From contig JAPONQ010000088.1 of the NCBI GenBank assembly GCA_026713865.1, positions 44,894 through 108,893 on the forward strand: a DNA stretch of 64,000 nucleotides, given 5' to 3'. Origin of the DNA: Chloroflexota bacterium. GTDB lineage: Bacteria > Chloroflexota > Dehalococcoidia > UBA2979. Shown here in pieces: positions 25,638 through 34,245 of this stretch; within the stretch, counting starts at the first letter, position 1; each line of letters begins with the position of its first letter. The notes under the pieces are model-generated. The model was given only the letters and a program-made list of their open reading frames with translations, ran no database searches and had not been told where the DNA came from. The position numbers and the translations under genes are program-made.

Positions 25638-26750
25638 ATGACCGAGAGCGCGATTCGCCTGCTCGAGCTCACCAAGCTCTTCGATGGCGCCGGAGAGCCC
25701 GCCGTCACGGCGCTCACCCTGGACATTCCGCGCGGCTCGATCGTGGCCCTGATCGGCCCCTCCGGCTGCGGGAAGACCACGACGCTGCGCATGATCAACC
25801 GGCTCATCGAGCCGACCTCGGGGCGGATCGAGATCGACGGCGAGGACGCGAGCCTCCGGCCGGTGGCGGAGCTCCGGCGCGGCATCGGATACGTGATCCA
25901 GGAGGTCGGGCTTTTCCCGCATCAGACGGTCCACCAGAACATCGGGACCGTGCCGCGCATGCTGCGCTGGGAGCGGGCGCGCGTCGATGAGCGCGTCGCC
26001 GAGCTCGCCGGTCTCGTGGGGCTGGAGCCGGAGCAGCTCGGGCGGTACCCGGACGAGCTCTCCGGCGGCCAGCAGCAGCGCGTCGGCGTCGCGCGGGCGC
26101 TCGCGGCCGATCCCCCGGTGCTGCTCATGGACGAGCCGTTCGGCGCCGTCGATCCGATCGTGCGCGCGCGGCTGCAGGACGAACTGCTCGCGCTCCAGGA
26201 GCGGCTCCGCAAGACGATCGTGCTCGTGACCCACGACATCGACGAGGCCGTCAAGGTCGCCGACCGCGTGGCCGTGCTCAACGTCGGGGGAATCCTCGAG
26301 CAGTACGCCCCGCCGGACGAGCTCCTCCACGCGCCCGCGAGCGCCTTCGTCGAAGAGTTCCTCGGCGACGACCGCGAGATCCGGCGCCTGGCCCTGAAGC
26401 GGGTCGGCGACCTTCCCTTCGAGCAGGGCCCGGTGCTCGACATCGGCCGCGCACCGGCCGAGGCCCGCGCCCTGCTCGACGACGCGCGCTCGGAGTGGAT
26501 CGGCCTGACCTCCGGCGGGAGCTTCGTCGGCTGGGCGCACCGCGATCACGTCGAGGAGGCGGCCACGCTCGCCGCGCTGCCGCGCGAGCTGCCGGCGGCG
26601 CAGGTGCGGGCCAGCAGCACGCTGCGCGAGGCGATGGAGGTGATCATGAACTCCCGGACGTCGGTCGCCGTCATCGACGACGGGGGCCGCTTCGGGGGAA
26701 TCGTCACCCTCGAGCAGATACGGTCCGGGCTCGCCGGGCGCGACGCGTGA
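25638..26750 (+). CDS. Quaternary-amine ABC transporter ATPase (OpuCA-like)
   Basis: Energises uptake of glycine betaine, choline, carnitine or a related osmolyte. The 370-residue protein has Walker A GPSGCGKTTTLRM, Q-loop IQEVGLFPH, signature LSGGQQQRVGVARAL, Walker B VLLMDEPFGAVDP, switch THDIDEA, and a C-terminal CBS-type domain (SRTSVAVIDDGGRFGGIVTL) that in relatives senses ionic strength or binds c-di-AMP. First gene of a four-gene operon; its TGA overlaps the next GTG. The cdaA gene in this window makes c-di-AMP control plausible but untested. Confidence 0.93.
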   Translation: MTESAIRLLELTKLFDGAGEPAVTALTLDIPRGSIVALIGPSGCGKTTTLRMINRLIEPTSGRIEIDGEDASLRPVAELRRGIGYVIQEVGLFPHQTVHQNIGTVPRMLRWERARVDERVAELAGLVGLEPEQLGRYPDELSGGQQQRVGVARALAADPPVLLMDEPFGAVDPIVRARLQDELLALQERLRKTIVLVTHDIDEAVKVADRVAVLNVGGILEQYAPPDELLHAPASAFVEEFLGDDREIRRLALKRVGDLPFEQGPVLDIGRAPAEARALLDDARSEWIGLTSGGSFVGWAHRDHVEEAATLAALPRELPAAQVRASSTLREAMEVIMNSRTSVAVIDDGGRFGGIVTLEQIRSGLAGRDA

Positions 26751-27418
26751 TCCCCGCGCTCCAGGCCAGCAACCCGATCGTCCGCTGGTCGTGGTTCGTC
26801 GATGAGTGGGACCAGATCCAGGCCGCGCTCGTCCAGCACCTGGAGCTCACGCTGCTCGCGCTCGGTCTCGGCCTCCTGCTCTCGGCGACTCTCGCCGCCG
26901 TGGCGCTCCGCTACGAGCGCGGGGCCCCTTCGATCACGGCGGGAGCGGCGGCCTTCTACACGATCCCGAGCGTGGCGCTCTTCGGCCTGCTGGTCCCGTA
27001 CACCGGCCTGAGCCGGGCGACGGCTGTGCTTCCGCTCGCCGGCTACACCCTCCTGATCCTGGTCACGGCGATCATCGACGGCTTCCGCTCCGTGCCGGCC
27101 GAGGTGCGGGAGGCCGCGTCGGGCATGGGGATGAGCTCGAGGCGCCGTCTGCTGACGGTGGAGCTGCCGCTCGCGCTCCCCTACGTCATCACGGGGATCC
27201 GCATCGCGACCGTCTCGACCGTGGGTCTCGTCACCGTCGCGGCGATCATCGGCCAGGGCGGCCTCGGCCGGCTGATCCTCGACGGGCTGCGCCGCACCTT
27301 CTGGACGCCGATGACGATCGGCGCCTCGCTCTCGATCCTGCTCGCGCTGGCGCTGGATCTGCTCATCTACCACGCGGGGGCCGCGGCGACGCCCTGGGCG
27401 AGGCGGCGGCGCGCATGA
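26747..27418 (+). CDS. Quaternary-amine ABC transporter permease 1
   Basis: 223-residue inner-membrane permease of the OpuCB/OpuCD type with about five or six membrane helices. The EAA loop for contact with the ATPase reads EVREAASGMGMSSRRRLLTVELPLALPYV. A hallmark GLVTVAAIIGQGGLG follows. GTG start overlaps the ATPase stop by 4 nt and its stop overlaps the next ATG by 4 nt, so the three genes are translationally coupled. Confidence 0.92.
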   Translation: MIPALQASNPIVRWSWFVDEWDQIQAALVQHLELTLLALGLGLLLSATLAAVALRYERGAPSITAGAAAFYTIPSVALFGLLVPYTGLSRATAVLPLAGYTLLILVTAIIDGFRSVPAEVREAASGMGMSSRRRLLTVELPLALPYVITGIRIATVSTVGLVTVAAIIGQGGLGRLILDGLRRTFWTPMTIGASLSILLALALDLLIYHAGAAATPWARRRRA

Positions 27419-28161
27419 TCGCCCTCCCCATCGCGCAGGCGGCGGTCCCCCGCGGCATCGGGCTCCTGGAGTGGCTCGGCGATCTCGACACGTGGCTCGG
27501 GCCCGACGGCATCCTGAGCTCGGGGCTCGACACGGTGACGCTCTGCGCCGCGGTGATGGGGACGGGGATCCTGCTCGCCCTCCCGCCAGCCGCTCTCCTC
27601 GCGCACCTCCGGCGGGGCGAGCTGACGGCGACCGCTCTGGTGACGCTGGGCCGCGCCGTGCCGACCTTCGCGGTGGCCGCGTTGCTGGTGCCGGTGGCGC
27701 TCAGGCGGGGGTGGGGGTTCGAGCCGTGGCCCATCTTCCTCGCGCTGCTCCTGCTCGCCCTCCCGCCGCTCTACCTCAACACCTACACGGCGATCCGGCA
27801 CGTCGACCAGGGCACCGTCGACGCGGCCCGGGCGATGGGCTTCGGCGAGCGGTCCATCCTCTTCCGCGTCGAGTTCGCGCTCGCCATAAGCGTCGTCTTC
27901 ACCGGCATCCGGGTGGCCGCCGTGCAGGTCGTCGCGACCGAGCCGATCCGCGCCTTCCTTGGCGGTGACGGACTCGGCCGCTATGTTCGGGACGGACTCG
28001 GCCAGAACAACGAGACGCTCATCATCGGCGGGGCGCTACTGATTGCGGCGCTGGCGGCCACGACGAGTCTGGTGGTGACCCTGCTTGAGCGCGTGACGGT
28101 GCCGCACGGGGTGCGCCGGCTCAGGCTACAGACGGCATCGCGGAGGGGGAGCATCGGGTGA
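27415..28161 (+). CDS. Quaternary-amine ABC transporter permease 2
   Basis: 248-residue partner of the preceding permease. Membrane helices are evident (VTLCAAVMGTGILLALPPAA, IFLALLLLALPPLYLNTY); the EAA loop is VDAARAMGFGERSILFRVEF. The end of the protein is basic and cytoplasmic. Start ATG within ATGA overlap, and its stop overlaps the binding-protein GTG. Two different permeases with one ATPase is the OpuC pattern (heterodimeric channel). Confidence 0.92.
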   Translation: MIALPIAQAAVPRGIGLLEWLGDLDTWLGPDGILSSGLDTVTLCAAVMGTGILLALPPAALLAHLRRGELTATALVTLGRAVPTFAVAALLVPVALRRGWGFEPWPIFLALLLLALPPLYLNTYTAIRHVDQGTVDAARAMGFGERSILFRVEFALAISVVFTGIRVAAVQVVATEPIRAFLGGDGLGRYVRDGLGQNNETLIIGGALLIAALAATTSLVVTLLERVTVPHGVRRLRLQTASRRGSIG

Positions 28162-29063
28162 GGATCACGATCGGGGCGCTGCTCGTGGCCATGGTCGCGG
28201 CGGCCGCCGTGCTGGTGGCGGGGGGCGGAGACGACGACGGGGACGCGGAGGGTCCGACCATCCGCATCCGGGGCCAGGACTTCAGCGAGTCCGTGACGAT
28301 CGCGGAGGTCTACGGGCAGTACCTGAGCGCCCGGGGCTACGACGTCAGCATCCTGACGCCGGCCGGCTTCCGCACCGAGGCGATCGAGGCCCTCCGCAAC
28401 GACCAGGTCGACCTGATCATCGACTACATCGGCGGCGAGCTCACGGCGCTCGCACCCGACGCGGGGATCGACGCCGCCGACGCCGACGCGATCATCGCGA
28501 CCATCGGCCCGGTCCACGAGGCGGAAGGCGCCACCGTGCTCGACTACTCGCCGGCCATAGACGGCGACGCCTTCGTCGTCCGGGGCGACTCGGAGGCCCA
28601 GACGATCTCCGATGTCGCGGCGCTCGGCTACGTCTTCGGCGCGGCGGCCGCCTGCTTCGAGCGGCCGCAGTGCTTCCTCGGCTACACCGACCCGGGGGTA
28701 TACGGGATCGAGTTCTCGGACACGGTGACCATCGAGTTCGGGCCGCTCCTCGGCGAGGCGCTGGCCGCGGGCGAGGTGGACGCCGTCGTCTGGAACACGA
28801 CCGCGCCCCAGATCGGCGTCCAGGGCTTCCGCGTGCTGGAGGACGACCAGGGCCTCCACCCGGCCCAGAACATCGCGCCCATCATCAGCAGCGCCGTGCT
28901 CGAGGCGTGGGGCCCGGGCCTGCGCGACGCCCTGAACGAGCTCAGCGCGCTTATCACCACCGACGACCTGGTGGCGTGGAACATCGAGACCGACCTCGAG
29001 CTGCGCGAGTCCGACGACGTCGCGCGCGAGTGGCTGGAGCAGAAGGGCCTGCTCGCGCAGTAG
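28158..29063 (+). CDS. Quaternary-amine ABC transporter substrate-binding protein (OsmF/OpuCC-like)
   Basis: 301 residues. A hydrophobic N-terminus (ITIGALLVAMVAAAAVLVAGG) acts as signal or anchor; there is no lipobox Cys, so it is not a classical lipoprotein. The body matches OpuAC-type binding proteins: IRGQDFSESVTIAEVYGQYL, ALRNDQVDLIIDYIGGELTAL, an aromatic-poor ligand pocket and a conserved two-Cys segment (ACFERPQCFLGYTDPG) that could form a disulfide. The cluster of the four genes supports compatible-solute uptake; substrate specificity is not decided. Confidence 0.9.
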   Translation: MRITIGALLVAMVAAAAVLVAGGGDDDGDAEGPTIRIRGQDFSESVTIAEVYGQYLSARGYDVSILTPAGFRTEAIEALRNDQVDLIIDYIGGELTALAPDAGIDAADADAIIATIGPVHEAEGATVLDYSPAIDGDAFVVRGDSEAQTISDVAALGYVFGAAAACFERPQCFLGYTDPGVYGIEFSDTVTIEFGPLLGEALAAGEVDAVVWNTTAPQIGVQGFRVLEDDQGLHPAQNIAPIISSAVLEAWGPGLRDALNELSALITTDDLVAWNIETDLELRESDDVAREWLEQKGLLAQ

Positions 29064-29078
29064 CGGGCGCTCCTGGTG

Positions 29079-29104
29079 CCCGGCGCCCCGGCCGGGGCGC
29101 CGGG
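29079..29104. terminator. Bidirectional terminator candidate between convergent genes
   Basis: A perfect 26-bp palindrome (11-bp arms cccggcgcccc/ggggcgccggg around ggcc) lies between the binding-protein stop and the convergent DUF427 stop. It can form the same hairpin in either transcript. No U-tract, as often seen in high-GC bacteria. Confidence 0.55.
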
Positions 29105-29118
29105 GGCGGGACCCGGCG

Positions 29119-29403
29119 CTAGCGCTCCACCTCGACGCCGTTCCAGAAGGCGATGTGGCCGGCGATGTTGCTCGCGGCCTCCTTCGGCTCTGGGTAGTAG
29201 AAGGCGGCATCCCGGTTGGTGTCGCCGCCGACCTCGAGCGAGTAGTAGCGGGCCGTCCCCTTCCAGGGGCAGACGCTCTCCGTCGGGCTCTCCGCGAGGT
29301 ACTCGCTCAGGACCGACGAGCGCGGGAAGTAGACGTTTCCCTCCACCATCTCGTACTCGTCGCTCTCGGCGATCACCGCGCCGTTCCACGTTGCTCGCGC
29401 CAT
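29119..29403 (-). CDS. DUF427 family protein
   Basis: 94-residue small beta-rich protein of the DUF427 (nucleotidyltransferase-like) family. Typical features are NGAVIAESDEYEMVEGNVYF, FPRSSVL and the central CPWKGTARYYSLEV, ending FYYPEPKEAASNIAGHIAFW. Of three in-frame ATGs, 29403 is chosen because GAGG sits 6 nt upstream; starts at 29409 and 29415 add only MRMQ. Function is unknown. A TAGAAT -10 box at 29445-29450 precedes it. Confidence 0.88.
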   Translation of the reverse strand: MARATWNGAVIAESDEYEMVEGNVYFPRSSVLSEYLAESPTESVCPWKGTARYYSLEVGGDTNRDAAFYYPEPKEAASNIAGHIAFWNGVEVER

Positions 29404-29444
29404 CTGCATCCTCATTCCCCCGGGCCTGGCCCGGTGCGCCGGCC

Positions 29445-29450
29445 ATTCTA
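29445..29450 (-). promoter_or_regulatory. -10 box of the DUF427 gene
   Basis: TAGAAT on the minus strand, about 41 nt before the chosen ATG; no clear -35 box. Confidence 0.35.
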
Positions 29451-29578
29451 GCAGCGCCGCCCGGCCCCTCCGCGGCCCCGGCCGCGCCCGCCGCCCGCGT
29501 GGCGCCCCGTGTTGCGCCCGCCCCGCGCCCCGTGCGATGAAGACCGCCCGCGAGAGTTGACGTGCGATGGAGGAACCC

Positions 29579-30271
29579 GTGAGCAGCACGCCCGCCGACG
29601 AGACCGCCCCGACCGCGCCCGGGAGCGCCGCCGCGCGCCTGCCGATGCCGCTCGGCGAGGCGCTCTACACGCTGCGTGCGATCCGCCGTTTCCGGCCGGA
29701 GCCCCTCGCCGGCGGCGTCTTGCGGGCGATCCTGGAGGCCGCGACGCGCGCCCCCTCCTGCGGCAACTCGCAGGGCTGGCGATTCATCGTCGTCCGCGAC
29801 CGCGCGCAGATGCAGGCCTTCGCCCGGCTCTACCGGGAGGCGTGGTGGGCCAAGCGGGCGGAGGTCGGGATCCGGTCGGTCGAGGACTTCCCGGCCGGCC
29901 ACCGCGTCATGCCGCGAGCGCACCGGCTGGCCGAGCAGTTCGCGGAGGTCCCGGCGATGGTGCTGCTCTGCGCCACCGACCGCGGGCCCGACGCCGCGGC
30001 CTGCGTCGTGCCGGCCGCGCAGAACCTGCTGCTCGCCGCGCGCGGCCTCGGCGTCGGCGGCACGATCACGACGCTCCATCCGCTCGTGGAGGAGCGCGTG
30101 CACGCGCTCTTCGGGATCCCCGCGGAGGCGCAGGTCGTCTACTGCATCCCCCTGGGCTACCCGGCGACGCCGTTCGGAGCGGTGCGCCGCCGGCCGCTCG
30201 CCGAGGTCCTCGCCGAGGGGCGCTGGGACACCCCGGCGGCGTGGGCGGACGCCGGGGCGAGGGGCCCGTGA
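29579..30271 (+). CDS. Nitroreductase-family FMN oxidoreductase
   Basis: 230-residue flavin reductase of the nitroreductase fold. Family features: the N-terminal LRAIRRFRPEPL (FMN phosphate Arg residues), ATRAPSCGNSQGWRFIVV, and near the end ARGLGVGGTITT and CIPLGYPA. The start is set at GTG 29579, which has GGAGG 5 nt upstream; the ATG at 29567 contains that GGAGG and adds only four residues. Its stop overlaps the downstream hydrolase start by 4 nt (GTGA), so the two are co-translated. Substrate unknown (nitroaromatics, quinones or flavin). Confidence 0.9.
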   Translation: MSSTPADETAPTAPGSAAARLPMPLGEALYTLRAIRRFRPEPLAGGVLRAILEAATRAPSCGNSQGWRFIVVRDRAQMQAFARLYREAWWAKRAEVGIRSVEDFPAGHRVMPRAHRLAEQFAEVPAMVLLCATDRGPDAAACVVPAAQNLLLAARGLGVGGTITTLHPLVEERVHALFGIPAEAQVVYCIPLGYPATPFGAVRRRPLAEVLAEGRWDTPAAWADAGARGP

Positions 30272-31161
30272 CCGCCCTCCCGGGGGCCGGGCGGCCGCCC
30301 TGGCTCTCGGAGGCGATGTACCCCTTCGAGAGCCGCTTCTTCGCCGCGCCCGGCGGGCACCGGATGCACTACGTCGACGAGGGCGCGGGCCCCCCCATCG
30401 TCTTCGTGCACGGAAACCCCTCCTGGTCGTTCGAGTTCCGCCGACTGGTCGCCGACCTCCGCGGCGAGTTCCGCTGCATCGCCGTCGACCACGTCGGCTT
30501 CGGCCTCTCCTCCCGCAGCGACCGGCCGGACGACCACCATCCCCGGGCCCACGCCGAGCGCTTCGCCGCGCTGCTCGAGCACCTGGATCTCCGCGACGCG
30601 ACGCTCTTCCTGACCGACTGGGGCGGGCCGATCGGCCTCGATTACGCCCGCCGGCGCCCCGAGCGCGTGGCGCGCCTGGTGCTGAGCAACACCTGGTGCT
30701 GGCCGGTGGCGCGCGACCCGCATTTCGTTATGTTCAGCCTGCTGATGCGGAGCCCCCTCGGGCAGCTCCTCATCTCGAAGTCGAACGGCTTCGTGAACCA
30801 CGTGATGCCGCGCGCCGTGGGCGACCGCTCCCGGCTGACCCCGGCGGTGATGAGCCACTACCGCAACGCCCAGCCGGAGCCCCGGGCGCGGGCGGCCAGC
30901 GCGGCTCTCCCCGGCCACATCATCGGCGCGAGCGACTGGCTCTCCTCGATCTGGGAGGAGCGCGCCGCCTTCGCCGGGAGACCGGCGCTGATCCTCTGGG
31001 GGCTGCGGGACATCGCCTTCCGCCGCAAGGAACTCGAGCGCTGGGCCGCGGCGCTCGCGCGCGCCGAGGTGCGCGAGTTCGAGGACTGCGGCCACTTCCT
31101 CGCGGAGGAAGCGCCGGACCGGATCCTCCCCGCGATTCGCGACTTCATGCGCGCCACGTAG
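30268..31161 (+). CDS. Alpha/beta hydrolase, haloalkane dehalogenase-like
   Basis: 297 residues. The oxyanion motif HGNPSWSFEF is at 49-58. The nucleophile elbow is LTDWGGPIG with Asp117 (not Ser) followed by Trp118, the arrangement of haloalkane dehalogenases, where Asp attacks the carbon-halogen bond and the neighbouring Trp holds the halide. A second acid (ILWGLRDIAF) and His in CGHFLAEE complete the triad. Epoxide hydrolases also use Asp but have an HGWP-type motif and lid Tyr residues; HLD is therefore favoured. Coupled to the nitroreductase gene. Dehalogenation is inference. Confidence 0.8.
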   Translation: MTALPGAGRPPWLSEAMYPFESRFFAAPGGHRMHYVDEGAGPPIVFVHGNPSWSFEFRRLVADLRGEFRCIAVDHVGFGLSSRSDRPDDHHPRAHAERFAALLEHLDLRDATLFLTDWGGPIGLDYARRRPERVARLVLSNTWCWPVARDPHFVMFSLLMRSPLGQLLISKSNGFVNHVMPRAVGDRSRLTPAVMSHYRNAQPEPRARAASAALPGHIIGASDWLSSIWEERAAFAGRPALILWGLRDIAFRRKELERWAAALARAEVREFEDCGHFLAEEAPDRILPAIRDFMRAT

Positions 31162-31163
31162 GC

Positions 31164-31184
31164 AGCGGGCTCCGTCCGCCCGCT
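31164..31184 (+). terminator. Possible terminator after the dehalogenase-like gene
   Basis: Perfect 7-bp stem (AGCGGGC/GCCCGCT) with a 7-nt loop starting 2 nt after the stop codon, between convergent genes; no T-run. Confidence 0.35.
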
Positions 31185-31218
31185 TCCGGGGCCGGCTGCG
31201 GCTTCGCGGGCGGCCTCC

Positions 31219-32322
31219 CTAGAGGCCCAGCTCGGTGCGCAGCGCCCGCGAGGCGGCGGCGAGCGCGCTGATCTTGCGCTGCGCCTTCTCCCGCGGCAGG
31301 AACCACAGGCCGCAGTCCGGCGCGAGGCGCAGACGCTCCGGCGGCAGCACCTCGAGGGCGGCTCGCGCGCGCCCGATGATGTGATCCGTGCGCTCCACCG
31401 GAGCCTCCGGAGCGAGGTTGAGCAGGCCCAGGATCACCGCCTTCTCGCCGGCGTGCTCGAGCACGTCGGGCTCGTGGCCGGGCTGCTCGTACTCGATGCT
31501 GATCTCGTCGATGTCGGAGGCGGCGATCATCCGCATCGCCTCGGCGTAGGCGGGATTCACGCGCTTGCTGGCGATGTTCTGCGCATAGCCGTAGCAGATG
31601 TGCGCCGCGGTCCTGGCCCCGACGCCGGCGACCGTCCGCGAGAGCGCCTCCGTCGCCCAGTCGCGCACGCGCGACTGGTTGAAGTGGAGCTCGGGGTCGT
31701 CGATCTGGATCAGGTCGGCGCCGGCCGCCTCCAGCGCCCGCACCTCGCTGTTGAGCGCGTCGGCGAGCGCCAGCATCAGCCGCCCCATGTCGCCGTAGTA
31801 GCGGTCGGCGATGCGCACGGCGAGGGTCGCCGGGCCGATCACCGTCACCTTGCTCCGGCGCGAGGTGTGGCGCCGCAAGAACTCGAGGTCGCCCACGGAG
31901 AGCGGACCCTCCCACGTGATCGGCCCGGTCACCGTCGGGCCCATCCGCATCATCCCGCTGCGCAGCCGCGAGACATCGCGTATGGAGATGTAGTCGGCGA
32001 CGTCGCTGGTGCGCGGCACGCCCTCGCCGTAGCGATCGCTCCAGTTCTCGGTGTCGATCCCCCCCAGCCGCATGAAGTAGCCCGAGAAGCTCTGCCGCCT
32101 CTGCTCGCCGTCGGTCACGTAGTCGAGCCCGGCTCGCTCCTGGTCGGCGATCGCGAGCACCACCGCGTCGTCCTGGGCGGCCTCGAGCCGCTCCGGCGGG
32201 ACGCGCCACCACTCGCTCTGGTCGATGGCGGTCGGCCGGGAGAGATCGACGAGCCAGGGGGGCTTCGCGTAGCTGCCGACGAGCTGGGTCGCGAGCGTGT
32301 CGTAGGGCACTTCGGCCTCCAT
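31219..32322 (-). CDS. MetE C-terminal-like protein (cobalamin-independent methionine synthase II family)
   Basis: 367-residue single-barrel relative of the catalytic half of MetE. Zinc ligands expected for thiol activation are visible: the HIC pair (AAHICYGYAQN) and a later Cys in APDCGLWFLP. LVGSYAKPPWL, the IDDPELHF segment and the DEISIEYE strand are family features. Stand-alone proteins of this type are often found in catabolic clusters and may move methyl groups between small substrates rather than make methionine; that is inference. ATG start; nothing upstream decides it strongly. Confidence 0.8.
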   Translation of the reverse strand: MEAEVPYDTLATQLVGSYAKPPWLVDLSRPTAIDQSEWWRVPPERLEAAQDDAVVLAIADQERAGLDYVTDGEQRRQSFSGYFMRLGGIDTENWSDRYGEGVPRTSDVADYISIRDVSRLRSGMMRMGPTVTGPITWEGPLSVGDLEFLRRHTSRRSKVTVIGPATLAVRIADRYYGDMGRLMLALADALNSEVRALEAAGADLIQIDDPELHFNQSRVRDWATEALSRTVAGVGARTAAHICYGYAQNIASKRVNPAYAEAMRMIAASDIDEISIEYEQPGHEPDVLEHAGEKAVILGLLNLAPEAPVERTDHIIGRARAALEVLPPERLRLAPDCGLWFLPREKAQRKISALAAASRALRTELGL

Positions 32323-32367
32323 CCTGCGCGCCGTGTGCCGCGGCCGCCCGGCCGGGCGCTGCCTAGC

Positions 32368-33498
32368 CTAGATCCGGGGCCCGGAGAGCGCTCCCTCCCC
32401 GTCCGCCGCGCCGCGAGCCGTGTCCCCCGCACCCTCCCCGCCCCCGTCGCGGGCGACGAGCGCTCCGGCGCTCAGCCGGGCGGGCGGCGCGGTGGGGGCG
32501 CCGGCGCGCGGCTCGCCGGAGGCGGTGAAGGCGACCGGGCGCTGCGCCGTGCGATCGACGGTGAGCTGGAACACGTCGAAGCGGTTGTAGCCGCCGGTGA
32601 TGTCGTGGAACTGCTTCTGCTCGACGGAGTCGGCGAGGTCGATGTCGGCGTAGAGGATCCCCTCCTCGTCGCGCAGCGTCTCCGAGACGGGGGCGCCGGT
32701 GGGCCCGACGACCAGGGAGACCCCGCGCGAGCTCTCCTCCAGGATGCGGAGCGCCTCGCCTCCGAGCGGTGCCAGGGCGGCGCGCGTCGAGGCGTCGATG
32801 TAGCCCGAGACCACGACGTTGAAGAGCTTCGCCTCGAAAGCGTGCGCGCCGGCGCGGAGGCGGATCGCCGCCTCCAGGTCGTAGTTCCCGCCGCCGGCGG
32901 GATCCCGCGTCGGCCACGTCGGCGGGTAGCTGGAGACATGGATCTGCTCGCCCTGCGCCGCCAGCGCGTAGCGGGCGAGCGGGTTGGTGTTCTCGCCGCA
33001 GATCAGCATGCCGAGGCGCCCCGCGGGGCTCTCGACCACGCGCAGCCCGGCGCCGTCTCCGGGGGCCCACGTCAGCTTCTCGTAGAAGGTCGGCACGAGC
33101 TTGCGGTGGTGGTTGAGCACGGAGCCGTCGGGTCCCAGCAGCACGTTGGCGTTCCAGAGCGTGCCCACGCTCTCCTCCGTGCCCTCGGTCAGGCCGAGCG
33201 AGACGATGACGCCCCGCCGCCGGGCGACGCCGGCGATGCGGTCGAGCTCGAGGCCCGGCACGCGCATCGCGTTGCGGGCGAGGCGGCGGAAGAAGTCGTG
33301 AGCCCCGAGGGGCGCCGTCACCGCCGACCACAGCGGGAAGGCCGGGAGGTAGGACTCCGGGAAGGCGACGAGCGCGGCGCCGGCGCGCGCCGCCTCCTCG
33401 ATCAGCGCGCAGGCCCGGGCCACCGACCGCTCGAGGTCGAGGAAGACGGGGGCGGCGTGGACCGCGGCGACGCGCGGCGTCTCGTAGCTCACGGTCAT
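32368..33498 (-). CDS. Nitrilase-family C-N hydrolase
   Basis: 376 residues with an intact catalytic triad: Glu48 in FPESYLP, Lys133 in HHRKLVPTFYEK and Cys167 in LICGENTNPLARYAL. The Cys context (CGENxNPLxRxAL) is that of true nitrilases such as aliphatic and arylaceto-nitrilases rather than amidases. The last 60 or so residues are low-complexity Gly/Ala/Asp. ATG start, 34 nt downstream of the ABM-like gene stop on the same strand, so it may be the last gene of a 35229-to-32368 operon, with the MetE-like gene 45 nt further on. Confidence 0.88.
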   Translation of the reverse strand: MTVSYETPRVAAVHAAPVFLDLERSVARACALIEEAARAGAALVAFPESYLPAFPLWSAVTAPLGAHDFFRRLARNAMRVPGLELDRIAGVARRRGVIVSLGLTEGTEESVGTLWNANVLLGPDGSVLNHHRKLVPTFYEKLTWAPGDGAGLRVVESPAGRLGMLICGENTNPLARYALAAQGEQIHVSSYPPTWPTRDPAGGGNYDLEAAIRLRAGAHAFEAKLFNVVVSGYIDASTRAALAPLGGEALRILEESSRGVSLVVGPTGAPVSETLRDEEGILYADIDLADSVEQKQFHDITGGYNRFDVFQLTVDRTAQRPVAFTASGEPRAGAPTAPPARLSAGALVARDGGGEGAGDTARGAADGEGALSGPRI

Positions 33499-33532
33499 CC
33501 GGAACGACTCCCGTTCCCGGGCGGCCCCGCCG

Positions 33533-34243
33533 TCAGCTCGCCGCCCCCCGTCGCTCGGGCCAGGTCGAGAGCAGCCAGACGCGGTAGCGGGCGACCGTCT
33601 CCTCCGACGCGAGCCCGGCGCGCCGCTCCTCGGCCTCTCTCGCGCGCGCGAGTGCGGCGTCGAGCGCCTCGGGATCCCGGGCGTGGCGCACCCAGGTGAA
33701 GGCGCCCGGATGCCCGAGGTTCTGCAGGCAGCGCATGGCGTAGATGCCGCCGGAGGCGGCGAACGCCGCCGCCACCTCCCGCTCGGCGTCGACGTAGGCG
33801 TGCTCGCTCCCCGGCCGCACGAAGGTGAGGCCGTGGAGCGCGAGGCCCAGCTCGTCGCCGTCGAGCTCGCAGCCCGTCGGCTCGGCCTCGAGCACCTGCT
33901 CGTAGAGCGGCCGCCAGTAGCCCGGCGAGAGCGGGCCCACCATCAGCCCCCGCGGCCCGGGCGCGGTCGACAGCTCCTGCCGCATCGCCTGGAAGCCGGG
34001 GCTGACGCCGAACTCCTCGGAGTGCCGCTGGCTCGCCCAGACCTGCATGTGGATGCTGGACTGCGGGTCGTCCAGCCCCTTCAGGTAGAGGTTCCAGAAC
34101 ATCCCCGGGCAGTCGTCGCGGTGGAGCAGCGCGTCGTAGGCGCGCTCGTGCCTGCCCACCTCCTCCGGCTCCCGGAGGACGCGGCTGATTCCCTGCACGC
34201 CAAAGAGCGGCGGCGCCGGGCCCGCGCCGGGTGAGGCCGGCAC
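33533..34243 (-). CDS. Dimeric alpha/beta-barrel (ABM/EthD-like) protein C
   Basis: 236-residue protein with two ferredoxin-like halves. Half one has SIHMQVWASQRHSEEFGV and a following PGFQAMR; half two has AMRCLQNLGHPGAFTWVRHA. The same signatures occur in the 209-residue product of 34600-35229, so the two are paralogues. No catalytic residues are evident. GTG 34243 is chosen because GGGGGAGG lies 6 nt upstream, inside the end of the preceding gene. Relatives include EthD and antibiotic-biosynthesis monooxygenases; actual function unknown. Confidence 0.65.
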   Translation of the reverse strand: MPASPGAGPAPPLFGVQGISRVLREPEEVGRHERAYDALLHRDDCPGMFWNLYLKGLDDPQSSIHMQVWASQRHSEEFGVSPGFQAMRQELSTAPGPRGLMVGPLSPGYWRPLYEQVLEAEPTGCELDGDELGLALHGLTFVRPGSEHAYVDAEREVAAAFAASGGIYAMRCLQNLGHPGAFTWVRHARDPEALDAALARAREAEERRAGLASEETVARYRVWLLSTWPERRGAAS

Positions 34244-34245
34244 CT

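Noticed and set aside
30268..31161. Calling the hydrolase an epoxide hydrolase
   Set aside because: The oxyanion motif is HGNP and the nucleophile Asp is followed by Trp, which fits haloalkane dehalogenases better; biochemical function remains unproven.
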